DNA of 32,855 nt from Azonexus sp. (lineage in GTDB: Bacteria > Pseudomonadota > Gammaproteobacteria > Burkholderiales > Rhodocyclaceae): NCBI GenBank assembly GCA_031274715.1, contig JAISPT010000071.1, positions 1 through 32,855 of the forward strand. Direction: 5' to 3'. A program made the position numbers and the translations under genes. The notes under the pieces are model-generated. The model made no database searches and was not told the origin of the DNA. It saw nothing but the letters and a program-made list of their open reading frames with translations. This document shows positions 21,583-29,991 of this stretch, piece by piece. Every line of letters starts with the position of its first letter. Within the stretch, counting starts at the first letter, position 1.

Positions 21583-21639
21583 CCCGGTTTTTTGCATATT
21601 GCCAACAAGCAAAAAACCGGGGCCAAAACCCCGGTTTTT
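21583..21639 (-). terminator. asd terminator with an alternative hairpin
   Basis: AAAAACCGGGG (21612-21622) pairs with CCCCGGTTTTT (21629-21639). On the minus strand the hairpin is followed by a T run, so it ends asd transcripts 18 bp after the stop codon. A third arm (21583-21595) pairs perfectly over 13 bp with 21609-21621, so two exclusive hairpins share one arm. Confidence 0.85.
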
Positions 21640-21656
21640 GGATCCGGCGCAAGCGT

Positions 21657-22790
21657 TTAGGCGTCGAGCAGGATGCGCAGCATACGCCGCAGCGGCTCGG
21701 CGGCGCCCCACAGCAGTTGGTCGCCGCAGGTGAAGGCTGCCAGATACTCCGGACCCATGGCCATCTTGTGCAGGCGGCCGACCGGCACGGTCAAGGTACC
21801 GGTGACGGCAGCCGGCGTCAGCTCGCGTTCGGAAATCTCGCGCTCATTCGGCACGACCTTGGCCCATGGGTTGGCCTTGGCCAGCATGTCGCTGATCTCG
21901 TCGAGCGGCACATCCTTCTTCAGCTTGATGGTCAGCGCCTGGCTATGGCAGCGCATAGCGCCGATACGCACGCACAGGCCGTCGATGGGAATCGAACCGG
22001 CGCTGCGGAAAGCCGACCGACCGAGAATCTTGTTGCATTCGGCGCCGCCCTTCCATTCTTCCTTCGACTGGCCATGCTCGACCGGCACGTCAATCCAGGG
22101 GATCAACGAACCCGCCAGCGGCGTATTGCGGAAATTCTTCTTCGGGAAGGACGCAGAGCGGATCGTCTCGGCAACCTTGCGATCGATGTCGAGGATGGCC
22201 GAAGCCGGGTCAGCCAGCAAATCCTTGACGGAATCGTGGATGACGCCCATCTGGGCAATCAGTTCGCGCATGTTCTGCGCACCGGCGCCGGAAGCCGCCT
22301 GATAGGTCATCGATGTCGCCCACTCGACCAGGTCGTTCTGGAACAGGCCACCCAGACCCATCAGCATCAGCGAGACGGTGCAGTTACCACCGATCCAGTT
22401 CTTGCCGCCTTTGGCCAGCGCATCCTTGATGACGTTCATGTTGACCGGGTCGAGGACGATCACCGCGTCGTCGGCCATGCGCAATGCTGAGGCGGCGTCG
22501 ATCCAGTGACCGTTCCAACCGGCGGCACGCAGCTTGGGGAAGACTTCCTTGGTGTAGTCGCCGCCCTGGCAGGTAATGATGATCGCGCAGGATTTCAGCG
22601 CATCAATGTTGGCAGCATCCTGCAACGGCAGCGACGCTTCCTTGCCGCCGAACACCGGCGCCTTGCTACCGGCAGCAGAAGTGGAGAAATACACCGGATC
22701 GATATGGGCGAAATCGCCCTCCTCGACCATGCGCTGCATCAGCACCGAGCCGACCATGCCGCGCCAACCGACCAGACCAACCTTCTTCAT
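21657..22790 (-). CDS. asd: Aspartate-semialdehyde dehydrogenase
   Basis: Asd reduces aspartyl phosphate to aspartate semialdehyde, the branch point to lysine, diaminopimelate, threonine and methionine. The protein is 377 residues. The N-terminal NADP-binding motif is VGLVGWRGMVGSVLMQRM, the active-site Cys lies in GGNCTVSLMLMGLGG (about residues 135-149), and HxR-type substrate residues follow (CVRIGAMRCHSQALTIKL). Length and motifs fit the gammaproteobacterial-type Asd. In relatives fimV follows directly; here the prophage lies between. A terminator lies just downstream. Confidence 0.96.
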   Translation of the reverse strand: MKKVGLVGWRGMVGSVLMQRMVEEGDFAHIDPVYFSTSAAGSKAPVFGGKEASLPLQDAANIDALKSCAIIITCQGGDYTKEVFPKLRAAGWNGHWIDAASALRMADDAVIVLDPVNMNVIKDALAKGGKNWIGGNCTVSLMLMGLGGLFQNDLVEWATSMTYQAASGAGAQNMRELIAQMGVIHDSVKDLLADPASAILDIDRKVAETIRSASFPKKNFRNTPLAGSLIPWIDVPVEHGQSKEEWKGGAECNKILGRSAFRSAGSIPIDGLCVRIGAMRCHSQALTIKLKKDVPLDEISDMLAKANPWAKVVPNEREISERELTPAAVTGTLTVPVGRLHKMAMGPEYLAAFTCGDQLLWGAAEPLRRMLRILLDA

Positions 22791-22841
22791 GACTTCCTCT
22801 CCAAGTGAACCCTATGATTAACGCACGAACCCGCGATCTGT

Positions 22842-23897
22842 TTACGTTAGCGCCGCCAAGACAGCGTCGCCCATTTCCTTCGTACCGACCTTGTTGGTAC
22901 CACGCTCGTAGATGTCACCGGTGCGATAGCCCTGCGCCAGCACCGTCTTGACGGCATTCTCGACACGCACGGCCTCGGCTTCCAGGCCGAAGGTGTAGCG
23001 CAGCATCATCGCCGCCGACAGGATGGTGGCCAGCGGATTGGCCACGCCCTGGCCAGCGATGTCTGGCGCCGAACCGTGCGAGGGTTCGTACAGACCCTTG
23101 TTCTTGTCGTCGAGCGAAGCCGACGGCAGCATGCCGATCGAACCGGTCAGCATCGACGCCTCGTCGGACAGGATGTCGCCGAACATGTTGCCGGTAACCA
23201 TCACGTCGAATTGCTTGGGCGCCTTGACCAATTGCATTGCGGCGTTGTCGACCAGCATGTGGCTGAGTTCGACATCCGGATAATCGTGGGCGATTTCGAT
23301 CATCACGTCGCGCCATAACTGGGTGCATTCGAGCACGTTCATCTTGTCCACCGAGCACAGCTTCTTGTTGCGCTTTTGCGCGGCCTGGAAGGCGACATGA
23401 CCGATGCGGCGGATTTCCGACTCGCTGTAGACCATGGTGTTGAAACCGATACGCTCACCGTTCTCCTCGCGCACGCCGCGCGGCTGACCGAAGTAGATGT
23501 CGCCGGTCAGTTCGCGGACGATCAGGATGTCCAGCCCAGCGACGATTTCCGGCTTCAGCGTCGAGGCATTGGCCAGTTCCGGATAGAGAATAGCCGGCCG
23601 CAGGTTGGCGAACAGGTTCAGATCCTTGCGGATGCCGAGCAGGCCGCGCTCCGGCCGCTTCTCGCGCGGCAGCACGTCCCACTGCGGGCCGCCGACCGCG
23701 CCGAGCAGCACCGCATCGGCGGCACGTGCCAGCTTCTGGGTTGCTTCCGGATAAGGATTGCCGGTCGCGTCAACGGCACCGCCGCCGAGCAACGCCTCTT
23801 CCATTTCGAACTTGAGATCCAGCGCCTTCAACACGCGCACCGCCTCGGCGGTGATTTCCGGCCCGATGCCGTCGCCCGGTAGAACACAAATCTTCAT
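22842..23897 (-). CDS. leuB: 3-isopropylmalate dehydrogenase
   Basis: LeuB oxidises and decarboxylates 3-isopropylmalate in leucine synthesis. The 351-residue protein begins MKICVLPGDGIGPEITAEAV. Conserved parts include RELTGDIYFGQPRG (about 138-151), the VDKMNVLE segment near 183-190 and NMFGDILSDEASMLTGSIGM (about 233-252), ending in the NAD-binding GSAPDIAGQGVANP loop. It lies 13 bp after leuD and 51 bp before asd in one minus-strand operon. Confidence 0.97.
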   Translation of the reverse strand: MKICVLPGDGIGPEITAEAVRVLKALDLKFEMEEALLGGGAVDATGNPYPEATQKLARAADAVLLGAVGGPQWDVLPREKRPERGLLGIRKDLNLFANLRPAILYPELANASTLKPEIVAGLDILIVRELTGDIYFGQPRGVREENGERIGFNTMVYSESEIRRIGHVAFQAAQKRNKKLCSVDKMNVLECTQLWRDVMIEIAHDYPDVELSHMLVDNAAMQLVKAPKQFDVMVTGNMFGDILSDEASMLTGSIGMLPSASLDDKNKGLYEPSHGSAPDIAGQGVANPLATILSAAMMLRYTFGLEAEAVRVENAVKTVLAQGYRTGDIYERGTNKVGTKEMGDAVLAALT

Positions 23898-23910
23898 GGG
23901 AAATATCCTC

Positions 23911-24552
23911 TTATTGGGCGAACAGCCAGGGCTGCTCGACGCGGCGCTTCTCCTCGAAGGCCTTGATCTTGTCAGCGTGACGCAGGGTCAGGCCGATGTC
24001 GTCCCAGCCGTTCAGCAGACACTCCTTGCGGAAGGCGTCGATCTGGAATGGAATACCGTGGCCGTCTAGGCGGATCACCGCCTGCGCCGGCAGATCGACG
24101 ACCAGCTTATAGCCCGGCGTCGCTTCAACCTGCCGGAACAGCGCCTCGATTTCGCCGGCCGGCAGCACGATGGGCAAAATGCCGTTCTTGAAGCAATTGT
24201 TGAAGAAGATGTCGGCAAAGGACTCGGCAATGATCGCCTTGAAGCCGAAATCGAGCAGCGCCCACGGCGCGTGCTCGCGCGAACTGCCGCAGCCGAAATT
24301 GGCGCGCGTCAGCAGCACCTCAGCCCCCTGATAGCGCGGCTGGTTGAGCACGAAATGGGGGTTTTTTGGGCGCGGCGCGCAATCCTGGCCGGGCTGGCCG
24401 ACATCCATGTAGCGCCATTCGTCGAAGGCGTTCGGGCCGAAGCCGGAACGCTTGATCGATTTCAGGAACTGCTTGGGGATAATCGCATCGGTATCGACGT
24501 TATTGCGGTCAAGCGGCGCCACCAGCCCGTCCAGACGAACGAATTTTTCCAT
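23911..24552 (-). CDS. leuD: 3-isopropylmalate dehydratase small subunit
   Basis: LeuD pairs with LeuC to convert 2-isopropylmalate to 3-isopropylmalate. The 213-residue protein starts MEKFVRLDGLVAPLDRNNVD TDAIIPKQFLK, with the NVDTDAIIPKQFL motif near residues 18-30. It contains the signature NFGCGSSREHAPWAL (about 85-99), which shapes the substrate pocket. The start codon overlaps the stop of the lipoprotein gene upstream (TAATG), so the small lipoprotein is translated within the leu operon. Confidence 0.96.
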   Translation of the reverse strand: MEKFVRLDGLVAPLDRNNVDTDAIIPKQFLKSIKRSGFGPNAFDEWRYMDVGQPGQDCAPRPKNPHFVLNQPRYQGAEVLLTRANFGCGSSREHAPWALLDFGFKAIIAESFADIFFNNCFKNGILPIVLPAGEIEALFRQVEATPGYKLVVDLPAQAVIRLDGHGIPFQIDAFRKECLLNGWDDIGLTLRHADKIKAFEEKRRVEQPWLFAQ

Positions 24553-24773
24553 TATTCCACTGCCCTCTGCACGGCCTCGCCACTCTTTTTCAAGGCCTCG
24601 CCAACCGCTTCGCCACCCTTATGCACCGCCCTGCCGACAGCCTCGCCACCCTTGTGCAGAGCCTCGCCGGTCTTCTCGACACCGATCTCGGCATCCTTTT
24701 TTACGCCCTCTGCCGTATTGCAGGCGGCCAGGCCCAACGCCAGCAGGAAAACAAATATGCGTCCCATCATCAC
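24552..24773 (-). CDS. Entericidin-like small lipoprotein within the leu operon
   Basis: This protein of up to 73 residues has a signal peptide ending in the lipobox LAAC (Cys at about 18); the second ATG may be the true start. The mature part is made of repeated units around Gly-Glu-Ala (GEALHKGGEAVG, GRAVHKGGEAVG, GEALKKSGEAVQ), predicted amphipathic helix. An AAGGAGG ribosome site precedes it. It lies 8 bp after leuC and overlaps leuD. Small Ala/Lys/Gly-rich lipoproteins of this kind are called entericidin-like, and the function here is unknown. Confidence 0.8.
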   Translation of the reverse strand: MMMGRIFVFLLALGLAACNTAEGVKKDAEIGVEKTGEALHKGGEAVGRAVHKGGEAVGEALKKSGEAVQRAVE

Positions 24774-24781
24774 CGGCCTCC

Positions 24782-26188
24782 TTACAAAACTTCGCGTACG
24801 TCGGCAAAGCGGCCGGCGATCGCCGCCGCCGCCGCCATCGCCGGACTAAGCAAATGCGTCCGCCCGCCCGGCCCCTGGCGCCCTTCGAAATTGCGATTCG
24901 AGGTCGAGGCACAGCGCTCGCCTGGCTCCAAGCGGTCGGCATTCATCGCCAGACACATCGAACAGCCCGGCTCGCGCCACTCGAAGCCGGCGGCGAGGAA
25001 AATCTTGTCCAGTCCCTCGGCCTCGGCTTGGCGCTTGACCAGTCCGGAGCCCGGCACGGCCAGGGCCAGCTTGACGTTGGCCGCGACGTGACGGCCTTTG
25101 AGCACGGCTGCCGCTTGGCGCAAATCTTCGATGCGGGAGTTGGTGCAGGAGCCGATGAACACCTTGTCGATGGCGATCTTTTGCATCGGCGTGTTGGGAT
25201 TCAGGCCCATGTACTGCAACGCCCGCTCCATACCCTCGCGCTTGACCGGATCGGCTTCCTTGGCCGGATCCGGCACCATGCCATCGACCGCCACGACCAT
25301 CTCCGGTGAGGTGCCCCAGGTTACCTGCGGACGGATGTCTTCGGCACGCAGGGTAACGGTGCGGTCAAACCGGGCGCCGGTATCGGAATGCAGCGTGCGC
25401 CAATAAGCAACGGCCCTATCCCAAATTTCACCGGTCGGCGAGAAAGGGCGGCCTTTGAGGTAATTGATCGTCGTGTCGTCGACGGCGACGAAACCCATCC
25501 GGGCACCGCCTTCGATGGCCATGTTGCACAGGGTCATACGCCCTTCCATGGACAACCCACGGATGGCGCTGCCGCCGAATTCGATGGCATAGCCGGTACC
25601 GCCAGCCGTGCCGATGGTGCCGATGATGGCCAGGGCTACGTCCTTGGCGGTGACACCCTTGCCGAGCCGGCCCTCGACGGCGATCAGCATGGTCTTGGAC
25701 TTTTTCTGCAGCAGGCACTGCGTGGCCAGCACGTGCTCGACCTCGGAAGTGCCGATGCCGTGCGCCAGACAAGCGAAGGCGCCGTGCGTCGAGGTATGCG
25801 AATCGCCGCAGACGACGGTCATGCCCGGCAGGGTGGCGCCGTTTTCTGGACCGACAACGTGGACGATGCCTTGCCTGGGATCGCGGAACGGGAAGTAGGC
25901 CAGCGCCCCGACGCTGCGGATGTTGGCATCGAGCGTCTCAACCTGCTGGCGCGAGACCGGATCTTTGATGCCTTCGTCCCAATGGTCGGTCGGCGTGTTG
26001 TGGTCGGCCGTAGCGACGATGGAGCTGATCCGCCACGGCTTGCGGCCCGCCATTTTCAGGCCCTCGAAGGCCTGCGGACTGGTCACTTCGTGTACCAGAT
26101 GACGGTCGATATAGAGCAGGGCCGTACCGTCGGACTCCTGATGGACGACGTGGTTTTCCCAGAGCTTGTCGTAAAGTGTCTGCGCCAT
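24782..26188 (-). CDS. leuC: 3-isopropylmalate dehydratase large subunit
   Basis: LeuC is the aconitase-type subunit that binds the [4Fe-4S] cluster and isomerises isopropylmalate together with LeuD. The 468-residue protein starts at the ATG at 26188 (MAQTLYDKLWENHVV); the TTG at 26200 is unlikely. Motifs include VCGDSHTSTHGAFA (about 128-141), and the cluster cysteines lie in GSCTNSRIEDL and PGCSMCLAMN. It is the first gene of the leuC-lipoprotein-leuD-leuB-asd series. No leader peptide was identified upstream. Confidence 0.97.
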   Translation of the reverse strand: MAQTLYDKLWENHVVHQESDGTALLYIDRHLVHEVTSPQAFEGLKMAGRKPWRISSIVATADHNTPTDHWDEGIKDPVSRQQVETLDANIRSVGALAYFPFRDPRQGIVHVVGPENGATLPGMTVVCGDSHTSTHGAFACLAHGIGTSEVEHVLATQCLLQKKSKTMLIAVEGRLGKGVTAKDVALAIIGTIGTAGGTGYAIEFGGSAIRGLSMEGRMTLCNMAIEGGARMGFVAVDDTTINYLKGRPFSPTGEIWDRAVAYWRTLHSDTGARFDRTVTLRAEDIRPQVTWGTSPEMVVAVDGMVPDPAKEADPVKREGMERALQYMGLNPNTPMQKIAIDKVFIGSCTNSRIEDLRQAAAVLKGRHVAANVKLALAVPGSGLVKRQAEAEGLDKIFLAAGFEWREPGCSMCLAMNADRLEPGERCASTSNRNFEGRQGPGGRTHLLSPAMAAAAAIAGRFADVREVL

Positions 26189-26234
26189 GAAATGCTTCAA
26201 AAGAGGCTGTGGAACGGTAAATTATCGCACAGGA

Positions 26235-27404
26235 TCAGCGTTTTCCGCCCGCCAGACGATCGTCCGCAGGCTCCCGCACCCAGCCCCAGACCAGCAGGAA
26301 ACCGAGTAATCCGAACAGGGCGGCCAGCGTAAATGTCCAGCCCGCCCCCCAGTCATCCCAGGTCTGGCCGCTAATCAAAGCACCGAGCAAGCCGCCGGCG
26401 CCAAACGACAGGCTCGAATAGAGCGCCTGCCCACGCCCCTGGGCCCGCCCCGGAAACCAGGCATGCACGGCAGCGATGGCCGAAGCGTGGTAAGCACCGA
26501 AAGTCAGCCCGTGCAGCAATTGCGCGAACACCATCGCGCCGGCCGAGGCGACACCCCAGCCCATCAGCAGAAAGCGCAGCACGGCGGCGGCGAAACAGAC
26601 GAGCAGGATGGCGCGCAGGGAATAGCGGTGGGCCAGACGGCCCATGACCAGGAAAACACCAATTTCGGCCAGCACCCCGAGCGACCACAGCAGGCCGACC
26701 TCGGTCCGGCTATAGCCATTGGCCGCCAAATGGATCGAATAGAAGACGTAGAACGCCCCGTGCGCGGCCGACATCGCGAAACACGCCGCCATCAGCGCGG
26801 CGACGCGTGGCTGGCGCAGGATCGCGATGATCGGCGGCGCCTCGCGCTGCGGCGGCTGGGCCGGCGCCTCGGGCAAGACCAGCGCGCAGGCCAGGATGCC
26901 GAGCAGAATGCCCCAACACACCCACAGTACGCCGGACGGCGCCACCCGATCGAGCAACGCGCCGGCGCCCATGACCGTAACGATGAACCCGATCGAGCCC
27001 CACAGGCGGATACGACTGTAACGGCTGCGCTCTTCGCGCAGGTGGTCGAAGGTCAGCATCTCGACCAGCGGCAGCGCGGCGCTCCAGAAGAAGGCCAGCA
27101 GCGCCATTGCCAGCAGCATACCGGGCAGCCGGTCGAGCCAGAAGAAGGCGGAAAAGCCGGCCAGGGCAATGATCCCGGCCAAGCGGACGATCCGCGTGCG
27201 GTGTCCGTAGCGATCCGCCAGCCAGCCCCAGAGGTTGGGGCCGAACATCCGCATCAACTGCATCTGCGACATCAGGAGACCGATGTCCCAGGCCGAGAAA
27301 TTCAGGGATTGTAGATAGAGCCCAAAGTAGGGCGAAAAAGCGCCGATGAAGGCAAAATAGAAAAAATAGTAGCCCGACAGGCGCCAATAGGGCAAAGCAT
27401 GCAT
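26235..27404 (-). CDS. MFS transporter (HcaT/nucleoside-proton-symporter-like)
   Basis: This 389-residue integral membrane protein has about 12 hydrophobic segments. The start (MHALPYWRLSGYYFFYFAFI GAFSPYFGLYL) and the signature GPNLWGWLADRYGHRTR between helices 2 and 3 fit the MFS_1-like group that contains the phenylpropionate transporter HcaT and PucC-like proteins. The second half repeats the pattern after about residue 205. The substrate cannot be read from sequence. It reads in the same direction as leuC but is probably a separate unit, because 46 bp and an AT-rich stretch lie between them. Confidence 0.85.
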   Translation of the reverse strand: MHALPYWRLSGYYFFYFAFIGAFSPYFGLYLQSLNFSAWDIGLLMSQMQLMRMFGPNLWGWLADRYGHRTRIVRLAGIIALAGFSAFFWLDRLPGMLLAMALLAFFWSAALPLVEMLTFDHLREERSRYSRIRLWGSIGFIVTVMGAGALLDRVAPSGVLWVCWGILLGILACALVLPEAPAQPPQREAPPIIAILRQPRVAALMAACFAMSAAHGAFYVFYSIHLAANGYSRTEVGLLWSLGVLAEIGVFLVMGRLAHRYSLRAILLVCFAAAVLRFLLMGWGVASAGAMVFAQLLHGLTFGAYHASAIAAVHAWFPGRAQGRGQALYSSLSFGAGGLLGALISGQTWDDWGAGWTFTLAALFGLLGFLLVWGWVREPADDRLAGGKR

Positions 27405-27443
27405 CCGGCGATTTTACCGGATGCATTCGGGCATCCGGCGTCC

Positions 27444-27707
27444 TTAGCGGGCCGCCTGTTGGCCGGCGCGGAAGGCCAGCATCAGGTGATACAACTCATC
27501 CTTGAGCTTGACGCGCTGCTTCTTCATGTCTTCCATCGTGAAGTCGGCGACCGGCATGTCATGCTCCTCCAGATCCTCCACCTTACCGGTCAAGCGGTTG
27601 TAGGAGGAAAAAAGCCGGGCGAAATGCGCGTTGCCGGATTTGAGGACATCGATGGCGTCCTTCATTTCCGGAAAATCCTGGTAAAGATCGTGGTGATCCA
27701 CTTTCAT
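27444..27707 (-). CDS. YdcH-like protein (DUF465)
   Basis: This 87-residue soluble protein starts MKVDHHDLYQDFPEMKDAID. The pattern HDLYQDFPE...LKSGNAHFARLFSSYNRL...IE-like...LKKQRVKLKDELYHLM is that of the small all-helical DUF465/YdcH family, which has no established function. An AGGGAGAGC ribosome site precedes the ATG at 27707. It lies between aroC and the MFS gene on the same strand. Confidence 0.88.
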   Translation of the reverse strand: MKVDHHDLYQDFPEMKDAIDVLKSGNAHFARLFSSYNRLTGKVEDLEEHDMPVADFTMEDMKKQRVKLKDELYHLMLAFRAGQQAAR

Positions 27708-27763
27708 AGCTGCTCTCCCTCTGACGACAGTTCCGCTCGGATGGCGGAAAAATTGAAAAAACC

Positions 27764-28864
27764 TTACGGGCAGGTACCCGGTATGCGCGGCGTCGCACAG
27801 ACGACATCACCGCATTGTGCGCGATGGCGCAGGGCATGATCAATCAGCACCAGCGCCAGCATCGCCTCGGCGATTGGCGTCGCCCGGATGCCAACGCAGG
27901 GGTCGTGACGCCCCTCGGTCGCCACCTCGACCGCCCGTCCCGCCAGATCGACCGAGCGCCGTGGCAGGGCAATCGACGGGGTCGGCTTGATGGCTATGTT
28001 GACGACGATCTCCTGGCCGGTCGAAATTCCACCCAGCACGCCGCCAGCGTGGTTGCTGAGAAAACCCTGCGGCGTCATTTGATCACCGTGCTCGCTGCCG
28101 CGCTGGGCCACCGAGGCAAAGCCGGCGCCAATCTCAATGCCCTTGACCGCATTGATGCCCATCATCGCGTGGGCAATGTCGGCATCGAGACGATCGTAGA
28201 CCGGCTCACCCCAGCCCGGCGGCACGCCGGTGGCGGTGACGGTGATGCGGGCGCCGACCGAATCGAGCGACTTGCGCAACTGGTCCATGTACTCCTCAAG
28301 TTGCGGCACGACCCCGGTATTGGGCGCGAAAAAGGCGTTGCCGTCAATCTCGGCAGCCGACACGAAGGGAATCTCAAGCGGCCCGAGAGCACTCATCCAG
28401 CCCCGGATTTCGACGCCGTAGCGCTGCCGCAGCCACTTGCGGGCAATTGCGCCGGCCGCGACGCGCACCGCCGTCTCGCGCGCCGACGAACGGCCACCGC
28501 CCCGGTAGTCGCGAAAACCGTACTTCTGGGTATAGGTGTAATCGGCATGACCGGGCCGGAAAGCCGTGGCGATGTTGCCATAATCCTTGCTGCGCTGATC
28601 CTGGTTGCGGATCAACAGCGCGATCGGCGTGCCGGTCGTCCGCCCGGCGAAGACGCCGGACAGGATTTCGACGGTATCCGGCTCGCGCCGCTGGGTGACG
28701 TGCCGCGAAGTGCCAGGCTTGCGCCGGTCCAGTTCGGCCTGGATATCGGCCTCGCTGATTTCCAGGTCCGGCGGGCAACCGTCGACGACACAGCCGATGG
28801 CCAACCCATGCGATTCGCCGAAGGAAGTTACTGTGAATAAGGTGCCAAAGGTATTGCCGGACAT
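27764..28864 (-). CDS. aroC: Chorismate synthase
   Basis: AroC makes chorismate, the last step of the shikimate pathway and the precursor of tryptophan made by the trp genes nearby. The 366-residue protein starts at the ATG at 28864 (MSGNTFGTLFTVTSFGESHG); the open frame further upstream is not part of the family. Signatures are GESHGLAIGCVVDGCPP, RPGHADYTYTQKYGFRDYRG GGRSSARETA and the C-terminal GFLSNHAGGVLGGIS. It uses reduced FMN without net redox change. It lies 56 bp upstream of the YdcH-like gene on the same strand. Confidence 0.97.
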   Translation of the reverse strand: MSGNTFGTLFTVTSFGESHGLAIGCVVDGCPPDLEISEADIQAELDRRKPGTSRHVTQRREPDTVEILSGVFAGRTTGTPIALLIRNQDQRSKDYGNIATAFRPGHADYTYTQKYGFRDYRGGGRSSARETAVRVAAGAIARKWLRQRYGVEIRGWMSALGPLEIPFVSAAEIDGNAFFAPNTGVVPQLEEYMDQLRKSLDSVGARITVTATGVPPGWGEPVYDRLDADIAHAMMGINAVKGIEIGAGFASVAQRGSEHGDQMTPQGFLSNHAGGVLGGISTGQEIVVNIAIKPTPSIALPRRSVDLAGRAVEVATEGRHDPCVGIRATPIAEAMLALVLIDHALRHRAQCGDVVCATPRIPGTCP

Positions 28865-28956
28865 GAAGCGCCAAGAAGCAGACGAAAGGTCCCAGTCTAC
28901 CATGCCGGCCCCGGCCGCCCGCCTTCACCACCGCTGACCACGCCAACCCGACCGGC

Positions 28957-29403
28957 TCAGGCCGCGCTGTCTTCCGGCCAGTTCCTGATGTAACTCTTCA
29001 GCATCCGGTTCTCGAAGCCCTGCTCTTCAAGCACTGCCTTGGCCACGTCGAGAAAGGAAATCACACCGAGCAGGGTCTCCCCGTCGAGCACAGGCAGATA
29101 ACGCGAACGTTTCTCGATCATCAATCGCCGCAGCTCGTTAGCCTCCATTTCCGGAAACGCCGTCACCGGCTCGCCAACCATGACGTCGCCAACCGTCAGG
29201 CCGTCAAAGCGTGAGCCATGCCTCCGGAACGCTTGCATCACCTCGCGGAAAGTCAGCATACCGACCATCCGCCCACCCGCCATGACAACTAGGGAACCGA
29301 CATCCCATTCGGCCATCGTATCGACGGCAAGCGCCAGTGATTGCTGCGGCGTTGCGGTATAGAGCGCCGTCCCCTTGACCAGAATGATTTCCCGAACCTT
29401 CAT
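28957..29403 (-). CDS. CBS-domain pair protein
   Basis: This 148-residue protein starts at the ATG at 29403 (MKVREIILVKGTALYTATPQ) behind GGTGGGGGC. It consists of two CBS domains: the first at about residues 4-65 (WDVGSLVVMAGGRMVGMLTFREV), the second at about 74-130 (KRSRYLPVLDGETLLGVISFLDV). Stand-alone CBS pairs usually bind adenine nucleotides and regulate other proteins. The target is not clear from the context. Confidence 0.88.
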   Translation of the reverse strand: MKVREIILVKGTALYTATPQQSLALAVDTMAEWDVGSLVVMAGGRMVGMLTFREVMQAFRRHGSRFDGLTVGDVMVGEPVTAFPEMEANELRRLMIEKRSRYLPVLDGETLLGVISFLDVAKAVLEEQGFENRMLKSYIRNWPEDSAA

Positions 29404-29528
29404 CGCCCCCACCTCGCTTTATTCCCACGACGCGGCCGATCTTAGAGCAACCACTAATTTTCGCAAATAAGCGCTGCCAGAAGGCTTCCCGACTTATTCC
29501 CACACTTCGAAAAACCGGAAACAGAAAA

Positions 29529-29557
29529 TATGACGCCCACACTTGCATAGCGTCATA
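29529..29557. promoter_or_regulatory. Inverted repeat upstream of the HTH gene
   Basis: TATGACGC (29529-29536) and GCGTCATA (29550-29557) form a perfect 8-bp inverted repeat with a 13-bp spacer. It is a plausible operator for the HTH gene that begins 90 bp downstream. Confidence 0.5.
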
Positions 29558-29595
29558 AATGCATATACACTTCAACCTATGACCTAAGTAATAGA

Positions 29596-29624
29596 TTGTT
29601 AGGATACTTGGGTAGCCTTACAAC
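29596..29624 (+). promoter_or_regulatory. Candidate promoter of the HTH gene
   Basis: TTGTTA (29596-29601) and TACAAC (29619-29624) are 17 bp apart, 23 bp before the start codon and its AAGGAG ribosome site. Both boxes are moderate matches. Confidence 0.45.
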
Positions 29625-29646
29625 ACCTATCTAAGGAGATAGCACA

Positions 29647-29952
29647 ATGCCTACCGTTAAAACCGGCGAAAAGATCGACGCCCGTGACATCCGCCGCAAG
29701 CTCGGCCTGAATCAGCAGCAGTTCTGGTCCACCCTCGGCGTTACGCAGAGTGGCGGTTCCCGCTACGAAAGCGGCCGTAACATGCCGAAACCGGTGCGTG
29801 AACTGCTGCGCCTGGTTCACGTCGAGCACATCGACATCAAGTCGATCAAGCGCGAAGACTGGGAAGTTCTGGAGTACCTGAAGACACAGGAGCCGGATCT
29901 GTTCAAGTCGCTGAAGAAATCGGCGCGCAGCCGCTCGAAGAAGGCCGCCTAA
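29647..29952 (+). CDS. Helix-turn-helix regulator with a basic tail
   Basis: This 101-residue protein starts at the ATG at 29647 with a strong ribosome site (CTAAGGAGATAG). It contains an Xre/MqsA-like HTH at about residues 12-55 (ARDIRRKLGLNQQQFWSTLG V, then SGGSRYESGRNMPKPVRELL). The C-terminal end is Lys/Arg/Ser-rich (KSLKKSARSRSKKAA) and may bind DNA non-specifically. It stands alone between oppositely oriented genes, with a candidate operator upstream, so it may control itself. A GC-rich hairpin (29957-29972) follows the stop. Confidence 0.82.
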   Translation: MPTVKTGEKIDARDIRRKLGLNQQQFWSTLGVTQSGGSRYESGRNMPKPVRELLRLVHVEHIDIKSIKREDWEVLEYLKTQEPDLFKSLKKSARSRSKKAA

Positions 29953-29991
29953 ACGCCGGCCCGCACGGGCCGTTGCCTTCAGCCACGGGCA

